This document shows positions 1 through 8,779 of a stretch of 64,000 nt of DNA, one piece after another. Origin of the DNA: Streptomyces hilarionis (GTDB lineage Bacteria; Actinomycetota; Actinomycetes; Streptomycetales; Streptomycetaceae). The stretch spans positions 62,001 through 126,000 of the forward strand of contig NZ_JAHHIT010000001.1 of NCBI RefSeq assembly GCF_024539675.1, read 5' to 3'. The position numbers were made by a program, and so were the translations under genes. Each line of letters opens with the position of its first letter. Within the stretch, counting starts at the first letter, position 1. Below the pieces are notes generated by a model. It did no database searches. It was not told the DNA's origin and saw only the letters and a list, made by a program, of their open reading frames with translations.

Positions 1-3000
1 GCAACGGCACGGCCGAACGGCATGAGCCGCACACCGGCGAGGTGGAAGTTCCTGCCCGCGGCCTCGGGGTTGCTCGCCAGGGCGACGACGGCGCGGCTGA
101 CGTAGTCCACCGGGACCAGGTCGAAGGCGACGTCGTCGAGGCGTGGGGCGAGGCCCGCCTGCGCGCAGCCCTTGAGGAGCAGCCACAGGAAATCCGCGCT
201 CTGGCAGGCGCCGGTGGTGGAGTCCCCCGCGATGCGGGTCGGCCGGTATACGGTCACCGGAAGGCCGCGCTCCCTCGCGGTCTCGACCAGCCGCTCGGCC
301 ACCCACTTGCTCTGGGTGTAGCCGTGCACGAGCGCCTCGACCGGGGTGAGGGGTTCGTCGGGCCTGAGCCGGCGGGCGGTGAGCGCCGGTCCCGCGAACA
401 CCCCGACCGTCGAGATGTGATGGACCGGGACCGTGCGGTGGGCCGCGGCGAGCCGCAGCACCTCGACGGTGCCGCAGACGTTCGCGAGCCGCGACTGAGC
501 GTACGCCTGGGCGAGGTTGACGCTGGCTCCCGCGTGGTGGATGACGTCCACGGTGCGCGCGAGCCGGTCGAAGACCTCCTCGCGCAGGCCGAGCCGGGGC
601 AGCCCGAGATCGCCGGCGTGGACGACGATCCGCCCCTGTGCCTCCTCGTTCGCGATGCCGTACGCCTCCTGGGCCGCGCGCAGCCGCTGTGCCGCGTTCG
701 CCTGGTCGGTACCGCGCACGAGACAGTGGATCCTGGCGGACGTGCGGATGAGGAGTTCACGCAGCAGGAAGGCGCCGAGGAAGCCGGTGGCGCCGGTGAG
801 CAGCACCTCCTCGGGGTCGGTGACGACGGTGAGTACCTGCGGCGCGGGCACGATGTCCGGCGGCAGGACCAGGTCGGCCGTCGGGTCCGGGGCTTCCGGC
901 TGCCGCCCGAGCCGGTCCACGAGCCGAGCCAGAGCCGCGGGCGTGGGCGCGGTGAACACGCAGTTCATCGGGAACGCGACGCCGAACTCCTCACGCAGGG
1001 CGAGGGCCAGCCGCACGGCGCGCAGGGAGTCGCCTCCCCGCGCGAAGAAGTCGTCGTCGACACCGAGGGCGCCGACGGCGCCGATTCCGAGGACCTCGGC
1101 GCACAGTTCGCTGACCCGCTTCTCGGTGGGCGTGCGCGCGGGCTCGCCCGGCGGGGGCGTCGCCTGCCTTCCGGCGCAATCGAGTGCGAGTGCTGTCCTG
1201 TCCACTTTGCCGCTGGGCGTCAAGGGGAAGGAGGTCAGCGGCACACACGTGGCCGGCACCATGAAGGAGGGCAAGCGGTCGCGGAGGGCGGACCGCAGGG
1301 CCTCGGGCGTGATGCCGTCCGCGGCGGCGGGGAGGTAGCCCGCGACGAGGCGCTTGCCGTCCCCCGGCGCCCCGTCGGTCGTGACCACCACGGCGTCGGC
1401 CACTCCGGGAACGGCCTTGACGGCGGACTCGACCTCGCCCGTCTCCACCCGATGGCCACGGATCTTCACCTGGTCGTCGGTGCGGCCGAGGAGCTCGATG
1501 CGGCCGTCGGGCAGCAGCCTTGCCAGGTCGCCGGTGCGGTACACACGCCCGGGCGCCGGAACGTGGGGGTCGCGCAGGAACCGCTCGGCGGTGAGTTCGG
1601 GAAGACCGAGGTAGCCCTGTGCGGGAGCCCGGCCGCCGATGTGGAGTTCACCGGTGGCGCCGACCGGGCACGGCCGCAGGGCGCCGTCCAGCACGTAGAC
1701 GCGGGCGCCCGGGACGGGACGGCCGATGGAGGGGCGCTCGGGCCAGGACGCGGGGGGTCCTGCGAGGCGCTCCGAGGTGACCACATGCGTCTCCGTCGGG
1801 CCGTACTGGTTCTCCAGCGACGCGTGGGTGAGGTCGGTGAAGAACCTTCGGATCGCGGGCGTGACGAAGAGCTGCTCCCCGGCGGTCACCACTTCCCTGA
1901 GCGAGGGGCACCGGCGCTCTGCGGCGCACGCGTAGCGGGCGAGCTGCTGTAGGGCGACGTACGGCAGGAAGAGCCGCTCGACGCGGTGCTCGCTCAGCAC
2001 GTCGCACAACCGTTCGGGGTCGGTGCGCACGGCGTCGTCGATCAGGACGACGGCGCCTCCGGAGGCCCAGGTGGCGAAGAGCTCCTGGAAGGCGACGTCG
2101 AAGCTGAGGGGGGCGAACTGAAGGGTGCGGGCGCCCGGACGGGAGTGGGAGCGGCGATGCTGCCAGTCGACGAGGCCCGCCAGCGAGCGGTGCGGCATGG
2201 CCACGCCCTTGGGGCGGCCGGTGGATCCAGAGGTATAGAGCACGTACGCGATGTCGTCGTCACCGACGGCAGGCAGCCTGGACGGGGCCTTCGCCGCTCC
2301 GCCCGCGGCGGCCCGGTGCGGCGGAACGTCGTCCAGGAAGATCACGGGGAGGTCGCCGGGAAGCGTCAGCCCGGCGGCCACCGAGCGCCGCGTCACCAGG
2401 ACCGTGGCGCCGCTGTCCCGGAGCATGTGGCCGATGCGCTCGGCTGGGTATCCGGCGTCCAGCGGCACGCAGGCGCCGGCCGCCTTGAGCACCGCGAGGA
2501 CCGCGACCGGCAGGTCGAAGGTGCGCTCCACGCAGACGGCCACCCGACGGCCCGCGTGTCCCCGTTCGACGAGCAGCGCCGCGACGGCGTCGGCCGACGC
2601 GTCGAGGTCCTGGTAGGACAGGGTGTCCTCGCCGCGCACCACGGCGGGGGCGTCAGGGGTCCGCCGCGCTCGGTCGGCGAAGACCGTGTGCGCCAGGGGT
2701 ATGAGGGCATCCTGACCCTGCTGGTCAGGGCCCGAGGTCCAGCAGTCGCGGATGAGCCGCTCCTCGGCGTCGGACAGGATCCGCAGGTCCGCAAGGGCGG
2801 TCTCAGGGCGGGCCACCGCGTCCGCGACCACCATCCGATAACGCTCCGCCAGGAGTTCTGCGGTGCGCTGGTCGAACAGGTCGGTCGAGTACTCCAGGAA
2901 GCCGCGCAGCCCGTCGCCCTCGGGCACCACGCTCAGGAAGACGTCGTACTTCGCCGTGCCGTTGTGGAGTGACAGCCGCTCGGTGCTCGCGCCGGGCAGG

Positions 3001-4118
3001 TTCAGCCCCGCGGCCTCCTGGGAGTCGGCGGTGAAGACGATCTGGAAGAGCGGGAACCTGCTGAGGGTGCGCTCCACGCCCAGCTCGCCGACGAGCCGGC
3101 TGAAGGAGACCTCCCTGTGCTCGACCGTGTCCAGTACGGCCTCCTGGGTCGCGGCCACCAAAGACGCGAACGACTGCGCGGGAACAACCTTCTGACGTAC
3201 CGGCAGCACTTCGGCAAGGCAAGCGATCATCGAGTCGACCGCGGGCTCGTCCCGCAGCGAGACCGGCGTCCCGACGACCAGGTCGCGCTGCCCGCTCAAC
3301 CGATGTGTGAGCGCGGTCAGGGCGGCGAGCAGCACCACGTACGGCGAACTGTGGCGCTGCTCCGCGAGCGCGCCGACGCCACGGGCTACCGACGCATCGA
3401 GGGTGAACTCGACCTGTCCGCCGCGGTGGCTCATCACCGCCGCCCGCGGACGATCGGTGGGGAAGGCCGTCTCGTCGGGGGCGTCGCGCATCGCGGTCCG
3501 CCAGTACGCCAGGTGTGCGGCGTCCGTCAGGCGCGCCGACCGACGGCGGCGCTGTGCGTATCCGCCGATCTGCTGCGGCAGTTCGGGCAGCCCATGCCCG
3601 GTGCCTGCGAGGGCGGCCCGGTAGCAGGCGCTGAACTCGGCATCGAGCAGATGAAGGCTGGTGCCGTCGATCGCGGCGTGGTGCAGGGCGACGAGGAGCA
3701 CCGCGTCGCCGTCCACATTGCGGGCCGGTTCGAAGAGGTACGCCCTGAGCAGCGGCGGGGCGTCGAGTGGGAGCGGCGCGGTCAGCGCCTCGCGCAGGGC
3801 CTCGGCCAGCCGGTCGGCGGGCACCGACCGCCTGGTGACCGTGACCGGCGCCGCGGGCAGGACGGTCTGCACGGGCCGCTCCCCGGCCAGGTGGAGGCGG
3901 GTGCGCAGCGCCTCGTGGCGCCGGACGATCTCGGAGAGGGCGGCCTCGACGGCGGGCACGTCGAGGCGGCCGTCGATGCGGTGGGCCCATGACTCCACGT
4001 ACCGCGAGTGGCCGTCCTGGAACTGGTCGTTGAGCCAGATCGACTCCTGCTCGAACGACATCGGGTGGCTGGCGTGCGGCGTCTCCGCCGCACGCTGCTC
4101 GAGTTGCTGGCTGGTCAC
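1..4118 (-). CDS. NRPS module C-A-PCP-reductase, 3' end cut by window edge
   Basis: This single NRPS module ends in a thioester reductase (R) domain, so it should release its product as an aldehyde or alcohol using NAD(P)H. Visible domains in order: condensation (HHAAIDG near residue 146), adenylation (YTSGSTGRPKG near 628), carrier protein (RGGDSL near 1028), reductase (TGATGFLG nucleotide-binding loop near 1105 and YTQSK catalytic Tyr/Lys near 1267). About 270 R-domain residues are present before the edge, so roughly 100 are missing. My reading of the A-domain pocket is D-V-Q-F-V-A-Q-V-V-K, close to proline codes (DVQFIAHVVK type). The GTG start at 4118 overlaps the stop of the upstream A-PCP gene as GTGA, indicating translational coupling. 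A stand-alone A-PCP followed by C-A-PCP-R is the architecture of pyrrolobenzodiazepine synthetases (for example TomA/TomB, SibE/SibD). Domain calls are firm; the substrate is inference. Confidence 0.93.
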   Translation of the reverse strand, partial: MTSQQLEQRAAETPHASHPMSFEQESIWLNDQFQDGHSRYVESWAHRIDGRLDVPAVEAALSEIVRRHEALRTRLHLAGERPVQTVLPAAPVTVTRRSVPADRLAEALREALTAPLPLDAPPLLRAYLFEPARNVDGDAVLLVALHHAAIDGTSLHLLDAEFSACYRAALAGTGHGLPELPQQIGGYAQRRRRSARLTDAAHLAYWRTAMRDAPDETAFPTDRPRAAVMSHRGGQVEFTLDASVARGVGALAEQRHSSPYVVLLAALTALTHRLSGQRDLVVGTPVSLRDEPAVDSMIACLAEVLPVRQKVVPAQSFASLVAATQEAVLDTVEHREVSFSRLVGELGVERTLSRFPLFQIVFTADSQEAAGLNLPGASTERLSLHNGTAKYDVFLSVVPEGDGLRGFLEYSTDLFDQRTAELLAERYRMVVADAVARPETALADLRILSDAEERLIRDCWTSGPDQQGQDALIPLAHTVFADRARRTPDAPAVVRGEDTLSYQDLDASADAVAALLVERGHAGRRVAVCVERTFDLPVAVLAVLKAAGACVPLDAGYPAERIGHMLRDSGATVLVTRRSVAAGLTLPGDLPVIFLDDVPPHRAAAGGAAKAPSRLPAVGDDDIAYVLYTSGSTGRPKGVAMPHRSLAGLVDWQHRRSHSRPGARTLQFAPLSFDVAFQELFATWASGGAVVLIDDAVRTDPERLCDVLSEHRVERLFLPYVALQQLARYACAAERRCPSLREVVTAGEQLFVTPAIRRFFTDLTHASLENQYGPTETHVVTSERLAGPPASWPERPSIGRPVPGARVYVLDGALRPCPVGATGELHIGGRAPAQGYLGLPELTAERFLRDPHVPAPGRVYRTGDLARLLPDGRIELLGRTDDQVKIRGHRVETGEVESAVKAVPGVADAVVVTTDGAPGDGKRLVAGYLPAAADGITPEALRSALRDRLPSFMVPATCVPLTSFPLTPSGKVDRTALALDCAGRQATPPPGEPARTPTEKRVSELCAEVLGIGAVGALGVDDDFFARGGDSLRAVRLALALREEFGVAFPMNCVFTAPTPAALARLVDRLGRQPEAPDPTADLVLPPDIVPAPQVLTVVTDPEEVLLTGATGFLGAFLLRELLIRTSARIHCLVRGTDQANAAQRLRAAQEAYGIANEEAQGRIVVHAGDLGLPRLGLREEVFDRLARTVDVIHHAGASVNLAQAYAQSRLANVCGTVEVLRLAAAHRTVPVHHISTVGVFAGPALTARRLRPDEPLTPVEALVHGYTQSKWVAERLVETARERGLPVTVYRPTRIAGDSTTGACQSADFLWLLLKGCAQAGLAPRLDDVAFDLVPVDYVSRAVVALASNPEAAGRNFHLAGVRLMPFGRAV

Positions 4119-5944
4119 TGTGGTCCGATCTGTTCAGGCCTGCCGGCAGAGGCGAGCTCGACCTGCTGGAGGTAGTCGTCGAAGCGCGGGTGGGCGAAGA
4201 CCGTCCTGAGCTTGACGGTGACGCCGGTCTCCCTGAGCAGGGCGCTGGAGAGCCGGGCCGCCGTGAGGGATCCGCCGCCGAGCGCGAAGAAGTCGGAGTC
4301 GGCGCCGACTTCGCGCACTCCGAGCGCGTCCTGCCACAGCCGCCGCAGGACGCTCCGCACGTCAGGGGAGCCCTCGGGTCCGGTGCCGCCGTCCAGGCGG
4401 GCCGTGGCCGCCGCGCGCAGGGCCCGCACGTCGACCTTGCCGCCCTCGGTGAGGGGGAAAGCGTCCCAGCCGAGGATCGCGGCGGGGACCATGGCCGGGG
4501 GGAGCAGGGCGCGCAGCCGGCCGGTCACCGTCTCCTGGTACGCCCGGTCGACGGGGCTCGGGGTGCACACACAGCCCACGAGGGTCTCGCCGATCTGGAA
4601 CACCTTGGCGTCTGTCACCGCGGGCTGCGCGGCCAGTACCGCGGCGATCTCGCCGGGTTCGACGCGTACGCCGTTGACCTTGAGCTGGTCGTCGTCGCGT
4701 CCCAGAAAGTGGAGCAGACCGCGTTCCACACGCACCCGGTCCCCGGTCCGGTACCAGGTGCCGTGCCCGGCTCCGCCGAGCGTCCCCCGGACGAAGCGGT
4801 CCTCGGGGAGCGGATCCGTGCCGAGGTAGCCGAGAGCGACGCCGGGCCCGCCGATGAGCAACTGCCCCTCAGACCCCGCGAGTACAGGGGCGCCCCGCTC
4901 GTCGACGACCGCCGTGCGCACTCCGGACAACGGCACGCCGATGGGGACCCGCTCCCCCGCCGTCAGGTCCGAGGTCACCTCGCAGGCCACCGAGGTGATC
5001 GTGGCCTCGGAGACCCCGTAGGCGTGCACGAGGCGGGGGCGCCCCGCGGAGCACCAGCCACGGGCCGCCTCCACCGGCAGTTCCTCGCTGCCCGTGACGA
5101 CCAGGCGCAGCGTGGGCAGAGCCGTGTCGCTCTGGTCCAGGTGGGCGGCCCAGCCGCTGAAGTACGAGGCGGGCAGGTTGCACACCGTGATGCCGCGTCC
5201 GTGGAGGATCCGGCCGAGCCGGTCATAGCTCACGTCGCCGAGGCCCGTGGGGAGGATGTCGACCAGGGCGCCGGCGGCGAGGGCCGGCCAGATCTCCTCG
5301 GCGGCGACGTCGAACGTGAGCGAGGACGCCTGCAGGACCCGGTCCTCCGGGACCAGTTCGAAGAGCGCGTGGACGGCTCTGCGGTGAGCTGCCAGGGAGC
5401 GTCTGGCGATGACGACTCCCTTGGGCACGCCGGTCGTTCCGGAGGTGTACACGAGGTAGGCGGGGAGGTTCCCGCGCTCGGCAGGGGTGGTGTGCCCCTC
5501 GTGGCTCCGCTCCGGAGCAGGTTCGTGGCCGCCCGCCTCGCCGTGCGTCATCACGACCGGGCCGCCGGGTCCGCCGCGCCGGAACAGCTCCTGGTCCGTG
5601 CTCTCCTCGGCCAGTACCACGCGGGGCGCCGCCTGGGCGAGCATGTGCCGCAGGCGGGCGGCGGGCACGTTCTCGCCGAGCGCGAGGTACGTGGCGTCGG
5701 CCAGCAGGACGCCCAGCAGCGCCGCCACGACTCGTGGGCTTCTGCGGCCCTGGACGGCCACCACATCACCGGCTCGGACGCCGCCGTCGCGCAGGCATTG
5801 CTCGACGCGTCGTGCGTGGAGGGTCAGTTCGGCATACGTCCAGGACTCGTCCCCCGCGGCCAGCGCGGGTCGCTCGGGGTGGCGGTGCGCCGCGGCGAGC
5901 ACGGCGTCCGCCACGTCGACGGCCTCGGATTCGTTGGCGCCCAT
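4115..5944 (-). CDS. Stand-alone NRPS adenylation-carrier protein (A-PCP), 609 aa
   Basis: It activates an amino or aryl acid as the adenylate and loads it on its own carrier domain, probably to feed the C-A-PCP-R protein next to it. The A domain carries YTSGTTGVPKG near residue 170, and YGVSEATI in place of the usual YGPTE. The carrier domain carries FFALGGGSLTA with the phosphopantetheine serine near residue 556. The ATG at 5944 overlaps the MFS stop by one base (TGATG), and the stop overlaps the next GTG, so the gene is tightly coupled on both sides. In pyrrolobenzodiazepine clusters the equivalent protein loads anthranilate. Here I read the pocket as D-V-E-N-V-G-A-I-T-K. An Asp at the first position normally binds an alpha-amino group, and Glu at the third suggests a basic side chain, so anthranilate is not assured. 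Confidence 0.92.
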   Translation of the reverse strand: MGANESEAVDVADAVLAAAHRHPERPALAAGDESWTYAELTLHARRVEQCLRDGGVRAGDVVAVQGRRSPRVVAALLGVLLADATYLALGENVPAARLRHMLAQAAPRVVLAEESTDQELFRRGGPGGPVVMTHGEAGGHEPAPERSHEGHTTPAERGNLPAYLVYTSGTTGVPKGVVIARRSLAAHRRAVHALFELVPEDRVLQASSLTFDVAAEEIWPALAAGALVDILPTGLGDVSYDRLGRILHGRGITVCNLPASYFSGWAAHLDQSDTALPTLRLVVTGSEELPVEAARGWCSAGRPRLVHAYGVSEATITSVACEVTSDLTAGERVPIGVPLSGVRTAVVDERGAPVLAGSEGQLLIGGPGVALGYLGTDPLPEDRFVRGTLGGAGHGTWYRTGDRVRVERGLLHFLGRDDDQLKVNGVRVEPGEIAAVLAAQPAVTDAKVFQIGETLVGCVCTPSPVDRAYQETVTGRLRALLPPAMVPAAILGWDAFPLTEGGKVDVRALRAAATARLDGGTGPEGSPDVRSVLRRLWQDALGVREVGADSDFFALGGGSLTAARLSSALLRETGVTVKLRTVFAHPRFDDYLQQVELASAGRPEQIGPQ

Positions 5945-7248
5945 CACGACTTGACCTCTTTCGTCTTGGCCTCTTTCCCCTCGGCCCCGCGCGATCCGGT
6001 CCCCTGCGTCCCGGCCCTTTGCGACGCGACCTCGTCCGCCGGGCCTGCGGCCCTCGTCCGTAGCGCCCACGCCATCGCGGGCACGACCGCCGCGGCCACC
6101 AGGAAGAACCCCGTGGCCAACGCCGCCCAGCCGGTCGCCTCGTACCGCTCGACGACGAGCGTGACCACCGCGGGGCCGACGACGAGGTTGACCGAGCTGC
6201 CGAGGGCGAAGACGCCGCCCCAGGTGCCCTGGGCCCGGGCCGGTGCAAGCTCGTACCGGAGCTTCCAGCCCGCCGCGGAGCTCCACACCTCGCTCAGTGA
6301 CAGGAGCACCACCGACGCCACCAGGGCCCCCGCGCCGACCAGGGCGGGCACTCCGGCGCTCACGGCGATGGCCAGGCACGACGCCGTGGAGGCGAAGCTC
6401 GCGAGGAGCAGCAGCCTGCGCACCCCTCCGAAGGTCTCCGCGCCCCGGCTGAGCGGCACCTGCAGGGCCACGACCAGGACGGCGTTGAGGCCGTAGAGCC
6501 AGGCTCCGAGGCCCCGGGGCAGCCCCGAAAGCGTCACGATCCACAGCGGGATGCCGATGCGCAGCACGATGTCCCCGACGGCGAGCAGGCCGTAGAGGAC
6601 CGACAGCGTCAGGTACGGCACATCGCGCACGGCGTGGCGGATCGGCACGGCGTCGGCCCGCCGCTGCGGCCCCGCCTCTCGCTTCGGCAGCCCCAGGCAC
6701 AGGACGGTCGCCGCCGCCTCGGCCAGGGCACTGCCCGAGATGAGTCCGAGGTAGGCGGGTGCGTCGTCCAGGGTCAGGGCGAGCCCCGCGGCGAGCGCGC
6801 CGAGGATGATCCCCACGTTGAACGCGCTGCGCAGGTAGGCGGAGACGCTCACCCGGGCCTCGCCTTCCACCATCTCCGCGACGAGCGCCTCGCGGCAGAT
6901 CCAGCCTCCCTGGACGAAGACGCCGAGCAGGGAGACCACGACGACGAACTCCGCGAGCCCGTGGACCGCGGTCGCGGCGACGAGCAGCAGCACCTGCGCC
7001 ACGCCCATGACGACGGTCGCCCGGCGCGCTCCGACCTTGTCGGCGAACTGCCCCAGGTGAATGGAGAGGGGAAGCCAGACGAGGCCGGCGACGGTCAGGC
7101 CGACGCCGACCTGGGACACCGGGAGTCCGACGTAGCGGGTGAAGTAGATCGCGTTTCCGGAGGCGTACATCCCGAAGCCGATGCTGGCCAGGAAGTTCAC
7201 CATCGCGAGCCGGAGCAGCGGTCCGGACAGGGGTATGAGGCGGCGCAC
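5944..7248 (-). CDS. MFS transporter, 434 aa, likely product exporter
   Basis: A polytopic major facilitator superfamily protein of standard length with about twelve hydrophobic segments. The first begins near residue 10 (LLRLAMVNFLASIGFGMY), and the MFS loop LGQFADKVGARRA follows TM2. The likely start is a GTG at 7248, two bases after the TAA of the tyrosine hydroxylase gene; longer in-frame starts would lie inside that gene. The C-terminal tail is charged (ends near KTKEVKS). Its place between precursor genes and the A-PCP gene suggests export of, or self-resistance to, the cluster product. Drug efflux is family inference; the substrate is unknown. Confidence 0.88.
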   Translation of the reverse strand: MRRLIPLSGPLLRLAMVNFLASIGFGMYASGNAIYFTRYVGLPVSQVGVGLTVAGLVWLPLSIHLGQFADKVGARRATVVMGVAQVLLLVAATAVHGLAEFVVVVSLLGVFVQGGWICREALVAEMVEGEARVSVSAYLRSAFNVGIILGALAAGLALTLDDAPAYLGLISGSALAEAAATVLCLGLPKREAGPQRRADAVPIRHAVRDVPYLTLSVLYGLLAVGDIVLRIGIPLWIVTLSGLPRGLGAWLYGLNAVLVVALQVPLSRGAETFGGVRRLLLLASFASTASCLAIAVSAGVPALVGAGALVASVVLLSLSEVWSSAAGWKLRYELAPARAQGTWGGVFALGSSVNLVVGPAVVTLVVERYEATGWAALATGFFLVAAAVVPAMAWALRTRAAGPADEVASQRAGTQGTGSRGAEGKEAKTKEVKS

Positions 7249-7250
7249 GG

Positions 7251-8207
7251 TTACGAGAGCGGCTTGGCGGACATGGCGGCGGCCTCGCCGACCTCGCACA
7301 GGATGTGCCCGATGCGGTCCTCGCAGTGGGCCACTTCGGCGCTGCGCAGCTCCTTGGGCCGTTCGTCGCCGCCATGCCCCAGTGGGTAGAGGCCCCGGGC
7401 CGCGACGTCCGACGCCACCGCGTCCAGTCTGCGCAGGAGCTGGCTGGTGATGCCGTCGCCGTTCACCGGCGCGCGCAGGGTCATGAAGAAGTTGTCGTAC
7501 AGAATCGCCGTGCGCTCCGAGGGCCGGACGGCGGTCTCCTTGATGGACTGCTGCAACAGGGACCGGCCCTCGGGTACGAGGCGTGCGGCTATGCCGTCGT
7601 GGATGGTCTTGTGGACGTCCACGGCGCGGGCGAGCCCGGCGGCCTCCGGAGCACCTCCCCTGGCCACGCCCCGGCCCCGGAACAGGCCGCGCACGGGGAC
7701 GAAGTCCGAGGCCCAGGTCCCGCTGAAGCTGCGGTGCTGGAGGTACATGCGGGGTCTGATCAGGCTCTGGTAGAGGTCGATCGGACAGGACCCGGTGTAG
7801 AGCAGCATGGCGCAGTAGCCGTACGCGTACGTCTCGAGGCGGGCCAGCGAGGCGCGGTCCGGTATCTCGCGCTCCGAGTTCCGCTCAAGGATCTGGCCCA
7901 TCAGATGCCAGATCAGAAAGGTGATCTGATGTCCCGTGATCCATCGGAACCAGAACAGCTGGTCGTCGGCGGAGTCCGAAAAGGAGTCGGGCAGGTCCGG
8001 TTTCCCGCCCTCGGCGAGGAGGCGCAGACGGATCAGGACGTGGTCGGGACGGCAGGGGGGCAGGGCGCTCGGGACCAGGGCGGAGGCGACGGTCGCGTGG
8101 CCGACCGGCGGCAACGTCAGGGGTTCGAGGCCGTAGGCGAAGTCCCCGAACTCCCATGCATCGGTACGTGGTTCGGCGACAAGGGTTCCATCGCTCGCGC
8201 TTGTCAT
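7251..8207 (-). CDS. L-tyrosine 3-hydroxylase-like heme protein (LmbB2/SibU/HrmE type)
   Basis: The 318-aa protein resembles the heme-dependent tyrosine 3-hydroxylases that make L-DOPA as the first step to 4-alkylproline units in lincomycin, anthramycin-type and hormaomycin pathways. Recognisable stretches are AMLLYTGSCPIDLYQSLIRP, LQHRSFSGTWASDFVPVR and AVDVHKTIHDGI. His199 and His203 in the last stretch are candidates for the axial heme ligand. The assignment rests on remembered family sequence and on the neighbour: the gene overlaps (ATGA) the end of a VOC gene that looks like the next enzyme, L-DOPA 2,3-dioxygenase. The ATG at 8207 is the only sensible start. No membrane or signal segment is seen, so it is probably cytosolic. 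Confidence 0.75.
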   Translation of the reverse strand: MTSASDGTLVAEPRTDAWEFGDFAYGLEPLTLPPVGHATVASALVPSALPPCRPDHVLIRLRLLAEGGKPDLPDSFSDSADDQLFWFRWITGHQITFLIWHLMGQILERNSEREIPDRASLARLETYAYGYCAMLLYTGSCPIDLYQSLIRPRMYLQHRSFSGTWASDFVPVRGLFRGRGVARGGAPEAAGLARAVDVHKTIHDGIAARLVPEGRSLLQQSIKETAVRPSERTAILYDNFFMTLRAPVNGDGITSQLLRRLDAVASDVAARGLYPLGHGGDERPKELRSAEVAHCEDRIGHILCEVGEAAAMSAKPLS

Positions 8208-8671
8208 CGATGACCATCCGGTATGTAGCTGAGCTCGTACTCGAGGCCGTTCACATCGAAGAGGTAGAGGCTGCGCACGCCGTCGTCGTCGACGACGATC
8301 TCGGTCGGCAGTTCCGGTCGGGCGAAGGTGTAGCGCCCCGACTCGTAGAGCTCGATCCATCGGCGGCGACGCTCGACGAGCTCCTGAGGCGTGGCGACCT
8401 GGACGCACACGTGCTGGAAGAGGAAGCCGTCGTCGTCGGGCGTCCTGCCGTTGTGGCCCGTGCGGTCGAAGAGGTGCAGCCGAATGTCTCCGACGGAGAT
8501 CTCGATCAGCTTTCGGATGCCCGGCAACCTGCTGAGGGTGAGTTCGGAGAAGCGGTCGAGTTCCCACTCCTTCTCGGCGTCGAAGAACTCCCGGTACCAG
8601 CCGAGGCAGTTGTCCAGATCTGCGGTCTGCACGCCCACGTGGTGAATTCTGGGGTGGTTCGGACGATCCAC
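8204..8671 (-). CDS. VOC-family protein, probable L-DOPA 2,3-dioxygenase (LmbB1-like)
   Basis: A 155-aa single-domain vicinal-oxygen-chelate protein. Three candidate metal ligands sit where the fold needs them: His in RIHHVGVQT near the N-terminus, His in FLFQHVCVQV in the middle, and Glu in GLEYELSYI near the end. LmbB1-type enzymes are small single-domain VOC proteins that open the ring of L-DOPA between carbons 2 and 3, giving the semialdehyde that cyclises toward 4-substituted prolines. Overlap with the tyrosine hydroxylase gene makes that role the best guess over glyoxalase or fosfomycin-resistance relatives. I chose GTG 8671 because AAAGGAA lies nine bases upstream; longer frames read into the preceding hairpin region. 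Confidence 0.78.
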   Translation of the reverse strand: MDRPNHPRIHHVGVQTADLDNCLGWYREFFDAEKEWELDRFSELTLSRLPGIRKLIEISVGDIRLHLFDRTGHNGRTPDDDGFLFQHVCVQVATPQELVERRRRWIELYESGRYTFARPELPTEIVVDDDGVRSLYLFDVNGLEYELSYIPDGHR

Positions 8672-8738
8672 TGTGACATCTTCCTTTCGTGGCACAACCG
8701 GTCGGTGCGAAGGTGTCTTTCCGTTGGGAAGCGGTGGC

Positions 8739-8765
8739 GGTGACCGGGCCGGCGGCCCGGTCACC
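8739..8765 (-). terminator. Perfect stem-loop between carbamoyltransferase and VOC genes
   Basis: The sequence GGTGACCGGGCC, a three-base loop and GGCCCGGTCACC form a 12-bp perfect stem. A second perfect palindrome (CGGGAGCTCCCG, 8768-8779) touches the stop codon of the carbamoyltransferase at 8780-8782. There is no T-tract. It could be a factor-dependent terminator, an attenuator or an mRNA-stabilising hairpin inside the operon. It sits in the upstream part of the 108-base gap before the VOC ribosome binding site. Confidence 0.45.
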
Positions 8766-8779
8766 CCCGGGAGCTCCCG

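Noticed and set aside
2803..3990. 395-codon minus-strand open frame with an ATG
   Set aside because: It is an out-of-phase frame of the C domain of the C-A-PCP-R gene. The true frame (from GTG 4118) has HHAAIDG and runs off the left edge.
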